Below, one piece after another: positions 54,301-64,000 of a DNA stretch of 64,000 nucleotides; the stretch's first letter is position 1, and each line of letters starts with the position of its first letter. The notes below the pieces were generated by a model. The model was not told where the DNA came from. It saw only the letters and a program-made list of their open reading frames with translations, and did no database searches. Location: assembly GCA_963971305.1 (NCBI GenBank), contig OZ020306.1:58068686-58132685 (forward strand). The letters are read 5' to 3'. This stretch comes from Arcuatula senhousia. Taxonomy: Eukaryota; Mollusca; Bivalvia; Mytilida; Mytilidae. A program made the translations under genes and the position numbers.

Positions 54301-57300
54301 AACAAAATCAGGGGTAGGGGTTAGTACAAAGAGATACAGTTCGGGTAAAGGATTAGTACAAAAACGTACAATTAGGGTTAGGGTTAGTGGAAAACATATA
54401 ATTAGAGTTAGGTTTAAGTATAAAACACATAATTAGGGTTAGGGGTTAGCATGTTAAGAAACACTTAAGGTTAGTGTTAGTACAAAATCATACAATTAGG
54501 GTTATGGTCGATGAAAACACAAAATAAGTAGTAGTTCTTTAAAAAAATACATTTATGATAAGGGTAAGTACAAAATCGTACAATTAGGGTTAGGGTTAGT
54601 GTAAAACATATTATTTGGGTTAGGTTTAGTATAAAACACACAATTAGAGTTAGGGGTTAGCATGTAAAGATACACTTAGGGTAAGTGTTTGTACAAAATC
54701 ATACAATTAGGGTTAGGGTCGATGAAAACACAAAATCAGGGGTAGGGGTTAGTTTAAAGAGATACAGTTCTGGTAAAGGATTAGTACAAAAACGTACAAT
54801 TAGGGTTAGGGTTAGTGTAAATCATATAATTAGTTAGGTTTAGGTATAAAACACACAATTAGGGTTAGGGGTTAGCATGTTAAGAAACACTTAGGGTTAG
54901 TGCTGGTACAAAATCATACAATTAGGGTTACGGTCGATGAAAACACAAAATAGGTAGTAGTTAGTTCAAAAAATACATTTATGATAAGGGTTAGTACAAA
55001 AACGTATAATTAGGGTTAGGGTTAGTGTAAAACATATAATTAGGGTTAGGGTTAGTAAAAAATAAAAACACAGTTAGGGTTAGGGGTTAGCATTTTAAGA
55101 AACACTTAGGGTTAGTGTTAGTACAAAATTATACAATTAGGGTTAGTGTCGATGAAAAAACAAAATCAGGGGTAGGGGTTAGTACAAAGAGATACAGTTC
55201 GGGTAAAGGATTAGTACAAAAACGTACAATTAGGGTTAGGGTTAGTGTAAAACATATAATTAGAGTTAGGTTTAAGTATAAAACACACAATTAGGGTTAG
55301 GGGTTAGCATGTTAAGAAACAGTTAGTCAGTGTTAGTACAAAATCATACAATTAGGGTTATGGTCGATGAAAACACAAAATAGGTAGTAGTAAGTTCAAA
55401 AAATACATTTATGATAAGGGTTAGTACAAAAACGTACAATAAGGGTTAGGGTTAGCGTAAAACATATAATTAGGGCTAGGGTTAGTATAAAACACACAGT
55501 TAGGGTTAAGGGTAAGTATATTAAGAAACACTTAGGGTTAGTGTTAGTACAAAATCATAAAATTAGGGTTAGGGTCGATGAAAATACAAAATAAGTAGTA
55601 GCTAGTTCAAAAAATACATTTATGATAAGGGTTAGTACAAAAACGTACAATTAGGGTTAGGGTTAGTGTAAAACATATAATTAGGGTTAGGGTTAGTAAA
55701 AAACACAGTTAGGGTTAGGGGTTAGCATATTAAGAAACACTTAGGGTTAGTGTTAGTGCAAAATCATACAATTAGGATTATGGTCGATGAAAATACAAAA
55801 TAAGTTGTAGGGGTAGGTTCAAAAAATACATTTATGATAAGGGTTAGTACAAAAACGTACAATTAGGGTTGGGGTTAGCGTAAAACATATAATTAGGGTC
55901 TGGTTTAGTATAAATTACACAATTAGGGTTAGTGGTTTGCATGTTTAGATACACTTAAGGTTAGTGTTTGTACAAGATCATACAATTAGGGTTAGGGTCT
56001 ATGAAAACACAAAATAAGTAGTAGTTAGTTCAAAAAATACATTTATGATAAGGGTTAGTATAAAAACGTTTAATTAGGGTTAGGGTTAGTGTAAAACATA
56101 TAATTAGGGTTAGGGTTAGTAAAAAATAAAAACACAGTTAGGGTTAGGGGTTAGCATTTTAAGAAACACTTAGGGTTAGTGTTAGTACAAAATTATACAA
56201 TTAGGGTTAGTGTCGATGAAAAAACAAAATCAGGGGTAGGGGTTAGTACAAAGAGATACAATTCGGGTAAAGGATTAGTACAAAAACGTACAAGTAGGGT
56301 TAGGGTTGGTGTAAAACATATAATTAGAGTTAGGTTTAAGTATAAAACACACAATTAGGGTTAGGGGTTAGCATGTTAAGAAACAGTTAGGGTCAGTGTT
56401 AGTACAAAATCATACAATTAGGGTTACGGTCGATGAAAACACAAAATAGGTAGTAGTTAGTTCAAAAAATACATTTATGATAAGGGTTAGTACAAAAACG
56501 TACAATTAGGGTTAGGGTTAGTGTAAAACATATAATTAGGGTTAGGGTTAGTAAAAAACACAGTTAGGGTTAGGGGTTAGCATATTAAGAAACACTTAGG
56601 GTTAGTGTTAGTGCAAAATCATACAATTAGGATTAGGGTCGATGAAAATACAAAATAAGTTGTAGGGGTAGGTTCAAAAAATACATTTATGATAAGGGTT
56701 AGTACAAAAACGTACAATTAGGGTTGGGGTTAGCGTAAAACATATAATTAGGGTTTGGTTTAGTATAAATTACACAATTAGGGTTAGTGGTTTGCATGTT
56801 TAGATACACTTAAGGTTAGTGTTTGTACAAGATCATACAATTAGGGTTAGGGTCGATGAAAACACAAAATTAGTAGTAGTTAGTTCAAAAAATACATTTA
56901 TGATAAGGGTTAGTACAAAAACGTTTAATTAGGGTTAGGGTTAGTGTAAAACATATAATTAGGGTTAGGGTTAGTAAAAAATAAAAACACAGTTAGGGTT
57001 AGGGGTTAGCATTTTAAGAAACACTTAGGGTTAGTGTTAGTACAAAATTATACAATTAGGGTTAGTGTCGATGAAAAAACAAAATCAGGGGTAGGGGTTA
57101 GTACAAAGAGATACAATTCGGGTAAAGGATTAGTACAAAAACGTACAATTAGGGTTAGGGTTGGTGTAAAACATATAATTAGAGTTAGGTTTAAGTATAA
57201 AACACACAATTAGGGTTAGGGGTTAGCATGTTAAGAAACAGTTAGGGTCAGTGTTAGTACAAAATCATACAATTAGGGTTACGGTCGATGAAAACACAAA

Positions 57301-57790
57301 ATAGGTAGTAGTTAGTTCAAAAAATACATTTATGATAAGGGTTAGTACAAAAACGTACAATAAGGGTTAGGGTTAGCGTAAAACATATAATTAGGGCTAG
57401 AGTTAGTATAAAAAACACAGTTAGGGTTAGGGGTTAGTATATTAAGAAACACTTAGGGTTAGTGTTAGTACAAAATCATAAATTAGGGTTAGGGTCGATG
57501 AAAACACAAAATAAGTAGTAGTTAGTTCAGAAAATACATTTATGATAAGGGTTAGTACAAAAAAGTACAAAAAGGGTTAGGGTTAGTGTAAAACATATAT
57601 TTAGGGTTAGGGTTAGTAAAAAAACACAGTTAGGGTTAGGGGTTAGCATATTAAGAAACACTTAGGGTTAGTGTTAGTACGAAATTATACAATTAGGGTT
57701 AGTGTCGATGAAAAAAACAAAATCAGGGGTAGGGGTTAGTACAAAGAGATACAGTTCAGGTAAAGGATTAGTACAAAAACGTACACTTAG

Positions 57791-60700
57791 GGTTAGGGTT
57801 AGTGGAAAACATATAATTAGAGTTAGGTTTAAGTATAAAACACACAATTAGGGTAAGGGGTTAGCATGTTAAGATACACTTAAGGTTAGTGTTTGTACAA
57901 GATCATACAATTAGGGTTAGGGTCGATGAAAACACAAAATAAGTAGTAGTTAGTTCAAAAAATACATTTATGATAAGGGTTAGTACAAAAACGTACAATT
58001 AGGGTTAGGGTTAGTGTAAAACATATAATTAGGGTTAGGGTTAGTAAAAAAAACACAGTTTGGGTTAGCATATTAAGAAACACTTAGGGTTAGTGTTAGT
58101 ACAAAATTATACAATTAGGGTAAGTGTCGATGAAAAAACAAAATCAGGGGTAGGGGTTAGTACAAAGAGATACAGTTCGGGTAAAGGATTAGTACAAAAA
58201 CGTACAATTAGGGTTAGGGTTAGTGGAAAACATATAATTAGAGTTAGGTTTAAGTATAAAACACATAATTAGGGTTAGGGGTTAGCATGTTAAGAAACAC
58301 TTAAGGTTAGTGTTAGTACAAAATCATACAATTAGGGTTATGGTCGATGAAAACACAAAATAAGTAGTAGTTCGTTAAAAAAATACATTTATGATAAGGG
58401 TAAGTACAAAATCGTACAATTAGGGTTAGGGTTAGTGTAAAACATATTATTTGGGTTAGGTTTAGTATAAAACACACAATTAGAGTTAGGGGTTAGCATG
58501 TAAAGATACACTTAGGGTAAGTGTTTGTACAAAATCATACAATTAGGGTTAGGGTCGATGAAAACACAAAATCAGGGGTAGGGGTTAGTTTAAAGAGATA
58601 CAGTTCTGGTAAAGGATTAGTACAAAAACGTACAATTAGGGTTAGGGTTAGTGTAAATCATATAATTAGTTAGGTTTAGGTATAAAACACACAATTAGGG
58701 TTAGGGGTTAGCATGTTAAGAAACACTTAGGGTTAGTGCTGGTACAAAATCATACAATTAGGGTTACGGTCGATGAAAACACAAAATAGGTAGTAGTTAG
58801 TTCAAAAAATACATTTATGATAAGGGTTAGTACAAAAACGTATAATTAGGGTTAGGGTTAGTGTAAAACATATAATTAGGGTTAGGGTTAGTAAAAAATA
58901 AAAACACAGTTAGGGTTAGGGGTTAGCATTTTAAGAAACACTTAGGGTTAGTGTTAGTACAAAATTATACAATTAGGGTTAGTGTCGATGAAAAAACAAA
59001 ATCAGGGGTAGGGGTTAGTACAAAGAGATACAGTTCGGGTAAAGGATTAGTACAAAAACGTACAATTAGGGTTAGGGTTAGTGTAAAACATATAATTAGA
59101 GTTAGGTTTAAGTATAAAACACACAATTAGGGTTAGGGGTTAGCATGTTAAGAAACAGTTAGAGTCAGTGTTAGTACAAAATCATACAATTAGGGTTATG
59201 GTCGATGAAAACACAAAATAGGTAGTAGTAAGTTCAAAAAATACATTTATGATAAGGGTTAGTACAAAAACGTACAATAAGGGTTAGGGTTAGCGTAAAA
59301 CATATAATTAGGGCTAGGGTTAGTATAAAACACACAGTTAGGGTTAAGGGTAAGTATATTAAGAAACACTTAGGGTTAGTGTTAGTACAAAATCATAAAA
59401 TTAGGGTTAGGGTCGATGAAAATACAAAATAAGTAGTAGCTAGTTCAAAAAATACATTTATGATAAGGGTTAGTACAAAAACGTACAATTAGGGTTAGGG
59501 TTAGTGTAAAACATATAATTAGGGTTAGGGTTAGTAAAAAACACAGTTAGGGTTAGGGGTTAGCATATTAAGAAACACTTAGGGTTAGTGTTAGTGCAAA
59601 ATCATACAATTAGGATTAGGGTCGATGAAAATACAAAATAAGTTGTAGGGGTAGGTTCAAAAAATACATTTATGATAAGGGTTAGTACAAAAACGTACAA
59701 TTAGGGTTGGGGTTAGCGTAAAACATATAATTAGGGTTTGGTTTAGTATAAATTACACAATTAGGGTTAGTGGTTTGCATGTTTAGATACACTTAAGGTT
59801 AGTGTTTGTACAAAATCATACAATTAGGGTTAGGGTCGATGAAAACACAAAATAAGTAGTAGTTAGTTCAAAAAATACATTTATGATAAGGGTTAGTATA
59901 AAAACGTTTAATTAGGGTTAGGGTTAGTGTAAAACATATAATTAGGGTTAGGGTTAGTGGAAAACATATAATTAGAGTTAGGTTTAAGTATAAAACACAC
60001 AATTAGGGTAAGGGGTTAGCATGTTAAGATACACTTAAGTTTAGTGTTTGTACAAGATCATACAATTAGGGTTAGGGTCGATGAAAACACAAAATAAGTA
60101 GTAGTTAGTTCAAAAAATACATTTATGATAAGGGTTAGTACAAAAACGTACAATTAGGGTTAGGGTTAGTGTAAAACATATAATTAGGGTTAGGGTTAGT
60201 AAAAAAAACACAGTTTGGGTTAGCATATTAAGAAACACTTAGGGTTAGTGTTAGTACAAAATTATACAATTAGGGTAAGTGTCGATGAAAAAACAAAATC
60301 AGGGGTAGGGGTTAGTACAAAGAGATACAGTTCGGGTAAAGGATTAGTACAAAAACGTACAATTAGGGTTAGGGTTAGTGGAAAACATATATTTAGAGTT
60401 AGGTTTAAGTATAAAACACATAATTAGGGTTAGGGGTTAGCATGTTAAGAAACACTTAAGGTTAGTGTTAGTACAAAATCATACAATTAGGGTTATGGTC
60501 GATGAAAACACAAAATAAGTAGTAGTTCGTTAAAAAAATACATTTATGATAAGGGTAAGTACAAAATCGTACAATTAGGGTTAGGGTTAGTGTAAAACAT
60601 ATTATTTGGGTTAGGTTTAGTATAAAACACACAATTAGAGTTAGGGGTTAGCATGTAAAGATACACTTAGGGTAAGTGTTTGTACAAAATCATACAATTA

Positions 60701-62100
60701 GGGTTAGGGTCGATGAAAACACAAAATCAGGGGTAGGGGTTAGTTTAAAGAGATACAGTTCTGGTAAAGGATTAGTACAAAAACGTACAATTAGGGTTAG
60801 GGTTAGTGTAAATCATATAATTAGTTAGGTTTAGGTATAAAACACACAATTAGGGTTAGGGGTTAGCATGTTAAGAAACACTTAGGGTTAGTGCTGGTAC
60901 AAAATCATACAATTAGGGTTACGGTCGATGAAAACACAAAATAGGTAGTAGTTAGTTCAAAAAATACATTTATGATAAGGGTTAGTACAAAAACGTATAA
61001 TTAGGGTTAGGGTTAGTGTAAAACATATAATTAGGGTTAGGGTTAGTAAAAAATAAAAACACAGTTAGGGTTAGGGGTTAGCATTTTAAGAAACACTTAG
61101 GGTTAGTGTTAGTACAAAATTATACAATTAGGGTTAGTGTCGATGAAAAAACAAAATCAGGGGTAGGGGTTAGTACAAAGAGATACAGTTCGGGTAAAGG
61201 ATTAGTACAAAAACGTACAATTAGGGTTAGGGTTAGTGTAAAACATATAATTAGAGTTAGGTTTAAGTATAAAACACACAATTAGGGTTAGGGGTTAGCA
61301 TGTTAAGAAACAGTTAGAGTCAGTGTTAGTACAAAATCATACAATTAGGGTTATGGTCGATGAAAACACAAAATAGGTAGTAGTAAGTTCAAAAAATACA
61401 TTTATGATAAGGGTTAGTACAAAAACGTACAATAAGGGTTAGGGTTAGCGTAAAACATATAATTAGGGCTAGGGTTAGTATAAAACACACAGTTAGGGTT
61501 AAGGGTAAGTATATTAAGAAACACTTAGGGTTAGTGTTAGTACAAAATCATAAAATTAGGGTTAGGGTCGATGAAAATACAAAATAAGTAGTAGCTAGTT
61601 CAAAAAATACATTTATGATAAGGGTTAGTACAAAAACGTACAATTAGGGTTAGGGTTAGTGTAAAACATATAATTAGGGTTAGGGTTAGTAAAAAACACA
61701 GTTAGGGTTAGGGGTTAGCATATTAAGAAACACTTAGGGTTAGTGTTAGTGCAAAATCATACAATTAGGATTAGGGTCGATGAAAATACAAAATAAGTTG
61801 TAGGGGTAGGTTCAAAAAATACATTTATGATAAGGGTTAGTACAAAAACGTACAATTAGGGTTGGGGTTAGCGTAAAACATATAATTAGGGTTTGGTTTA
61901 GTATAAATTACACAATTAGGGTTAGTGGTTTGCATGTTTAGATACACTTAAGGTTAGTGTTTGTACAAGATCATACAATTAGGGTTAGGGTCGATGAAAA
62001 CACAAAATAAGTAGTAGTTAGTTCAAAAAATACATTTATGATAAGGGTTAGTATAAAAACGTTTAATTAGGGTTAGGGTTAGTGTAAAACATATAATTAG
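57791..62100 (+). repeat. 2155 bp tandem segment duplication
   Basis: Landmarks AGTGGAAAACATATAATTAG (57801/59956), TAAATCATATAATTAGTTAGG (~58652/60807) and AGAGTCAGTG (59161/61316) all keep a 2155 offset. Units are about 57791-59945 and 59946-62100 and differ by only a few bases, so this is a young duplication near the right edge. Confidence 0.8.
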
Positions 62101-64000
62101 GGTAAGGGTTAGTAAAAAATAAAAACACAGTTAGGGTTAGGGGTTAGCATTTTAAGAAACACTTAGGGTTAGTGTTAGTACAAAATTATACAATTAGGGT
62201 TAGTGTCGATGAAAAAACAAAATCAGGGGTAGGGGTTAGTACAAAGAGATACAATTCGGGTAAAGGATTAGTACAAAAACGTACAATTAGGGTTAGGGTT
62301 GGTGTAAAACATATAATTAGAGTTAGGTTTAAGTATAAAACACACAATTAGGGTTAGGGGTTAGCATGTTAAGAAACAGTTAGGGTCAGTGTTAGTACAA
62401 AATCATACAATTAGGGTTACGGTCGATGAAAACACAAAATAGGTAGTAGTTAGTTCAAAAAATACATTTATGATAAGGGTTAGTACAAAAACGTACAATT
62501 AGGGTTAGGGTTAGTGTAAAACATATAATTAGGGTTAGGGTTAGTAAAAAACACAGTTAGGGTTAGGGGTTAGCATATTAAGAAACACTTAGGGTTAGTG
62601 TTAGTGCAAAATCATACAATTAGGATTAGGGTCGATGAAAATACAAAATAAGTTGTAGGGGTAGGTTCAAAAAATACATTTATGATAAGGGTTAGTACAA
62701 AAACGTACAATTAGGGTTGGGGTTAGCGTAAAACATATAATTAGGGTTTGGTTTAGTATTAATTACACAATTAGGGTTAGTGGTTTGCATGTTTAGATAC
62801 ACTTAAGGTTAGTGTTTGTACAAGATCATACAATTAGGGTTAGGGTCGATGAAAACACAAAATAAGTAGTAGTTAGTTCAAAAAATACATTTATGATAAG
62901 GGTTAGTACAAAAACGTTTAATTAGGGTTAGGGTTAGTGTAAAACATATAATTAGGGTTAGGGTTAGTAAAAAATAAAAACACAGTTAGGGTTAGGGGTT
63001 AGCATTTTAAGAAACACTTAGGGTTAGTGTTAGTACAAAATTATACAATTAGGGTTAGTGTCGATGAAAAAACAAAATCAGGGGTAGGGGTTAGTACAAA
63101 GAGATACAATTCGGGTAAAGGATTAGTACAAAAACGTACAATTAGGGTTAGGGTTGGTGTAAAACATATAATTAAAGTTAGGTTTAAGTATAAAACACAC
63201 AATTAGGGTTAGGGGTAAGCATGTTAAGAAACAGTTAGGGTCAGTGTTAGTACAAAATCATACAATTAGGGTTACGGTCGATGAAAACACAAAATAGGTA
63301 GTAGTTAGTTCAAAAAATACATTTATGATAAGGGTTAGTACAAAAACGTACAATAAGGGTTAGGGTTAGCGTAAAACATATAATTAGGGCTAGAGTTAGT
63401 ATAAAAAACACAGTTAGGGGTTAGTATATTAAGAAACACTTAGGGTTAGTGTTAGTACAAGATCATACAATTAGGGTTAGGGTCGATGAAAACACAAAAT
63501 AAGTAGTAGTTAGTTCAAAAAATACATTTATGATAAGGGTTAGTACAAAAACGTACAATTAGGGTTAGGGTTAGTGTAAAACATATAATTAGGGTTAGGG
63601 TTAGTAAAAAAAACACAGTTAGGGTTAGCATATTAAGAAACACTTAGGGTTAGTGTTAGTACAAAATTATACAATTAGGGTAAGTGTCGATGAAAAAACA
63701 AAATCAGGGGTAGGGGTTAGTACAAAGAGATACAGTTCGGGTAAAGGATTAGTACAAAAACGTACAATTAGGGTTAGGGTTAGTGGAAAACATATAATTA
63801 GAGTTAGGTTTAAGTATAAAACACATAATTAGGGTTAGGGGTTAGCATGTTAAGAAACACTTAAGGTTAGTGTTAGTACAAAATCATACAATTAGGGTTA
63901 TGGTCGATGAAAACACAAAATAAGTAGTAGTCCGTTAAAAAAATACATTTATGATAAGGGTAAGTACAAAATCGTACAATTAGGGTTAGGGTTAGTGTAA

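Larger units (their letters stand above)
5388..64000 (+). repeat. 58.6 kb telomere-motif-derived satellite array, runs off the right edge
   Basis: From CTTATTACAAAAAGATACAT at 5388 onward the DNA is a succession of 29-32 bp monomers of the form AATTAGGGTTAGGGTTAG plus a 12-13 bp AT-rich spacer. The main spacers are TGTAAAACATAT, TATAAAACACAC, CATATTAAGATAC and TACAAAATCATAC. Variants of the core (TAAGGG, TTATGG, TTACGG, TTAAGG, TTAGCG) are frequent, more so on the left. TTAGGG is the ancestral metazoan telomere repeat, and the G-rich strand is the one given here. Only three inserted elements interrupt the array. It is not a true telomere, because uninterrupted TTAGGG runs rarely exceed two or three copies. 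A subtelomeric satellite is the best reading; an interstitial or centromeric satellite cannot be excluded. Confidence 0.9.
21821..64000 (+). repeat. right zone of the array: ~211 bp heptameric higher-order repeat
   Basis: Seven monomers recur in order, with spacers TGTAAAACATAT, TATAAAACACAC (or TATAAATTACAC), CATGTTAAGAAAC, TACAAAATCATAC, a GTCGATGAAAACACAAA monomer, a degraded ATAAGTAGTAGTTAGTTC monomer and an ATTTATGATAAGGG monomer ending in ACGTAC. Successive GTCGATGA landmarks at 23333, 23549, 23759 and 23970 are 216, 210 and 211 bases apart. A second flavour replaces the last three monomers with GATGAAAAAACAAAATCAGG / GTACAAAGAGATACAG / TTCGGGTAAAGG. Both flavours occur to the right edge. 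Confidence 0.85.

Noticed and set aside
5388..64000. Dozens of 60-90 codon open frames in the array, rich in VRVRVS on the plus strand and LTLTLI or NPN on the minus strand
   Set aside because: They are translations of TTAGGG or CCCTAA in the frames without a stop. They follow the repeat unit, reappear whenever a segment is duplicated, and have no start context or independent conservation.
5388..64000. CRISPR-like pattern of ~18 bp repeats with ~13 bp spacers
   Set aside because: The spacers are a small recurring set in fixed order, the repeats are telomere motifs, and the window is eukaryotic with spliced exons.
5388..64000. True telomere
   Set aside because: No long pure TTAGGG run is present; the longest noticed are three copies at 19405 and 20726.
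5388..64000. G-quadruplex clusters
   Set aside because: Most monomers have only two GGG runs, separated from the next pair by about 18-20 bases, so compact intramolecular quadruplexes are not expected.

Overview
This window looks like the end region of a metazoan chromosome arm, most likely from a marine bivalve or a related lophotrochozoan. The evidence is a spliced hAT-family gene with small phased exons, AT-rich non-coding DNA, short non-autonomous elements with 165-172 bp internal tandem units and a GGAC/GACG microsatellite tail (a style familiar from bivalve genomes), and a very long array built on the metazoan telomere motif TTAGGG. The taxon is an inference; nothing in the window names the species. 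Coordinates of repeat boundaries were found by eye and may be off by some tens of bases.

Layout. Positions 1-1966 hold the 3' end of one protein-coding gene on the + strand: four exons with matching splice phases, the C-terminal dimerisation region of a hAT transposase-like (ZNF862/KIAA1586-like) protein, a stop at 1920-1922 and an AATAAA signal at 1961-1966. Positions 2108-5016 are repeat-rich intergenic DNA: a 226 bp tandem duplication with an internal inverted repeat, a ~600 bp TIR element with three 168 bp units (3041-3643), and a large inverted repeat made of 155 bp units, three forward and three reverse (4151-5016).

From about 5388 to the right edge (58.6 kb, running off the window) the DNA is one satellite array. 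Its basic monomer is 29-32 bp: about two and a half TTAGGG motifs followed by a 12-13 bp AT-rich spacer. Spacer types recur in fixed order and form higher-order repeats. The left zone (5388 to ~21820) is heterogeneous. The right zone (~21820-64000) is built on a ~211 bp heptamer that exists in two flavours. Larger segments (1.2 to 7.8 kb) are duplicated in tandem and nested. A ~750 bp transposon-like element sits at the same array position in three of these duplicated segments (39316, 41620, 47071), so it inserted once and was then copied with its surroundings.

The G-rich strand reads left to right and the array becomes more regular to the right. Both fit a subtelomeric array whose telomere lies beyond position 64000. 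No gene was found inside the array: every open frame there is a translation of the repeat. No rRNA, tRNA or CRISPR was seen.
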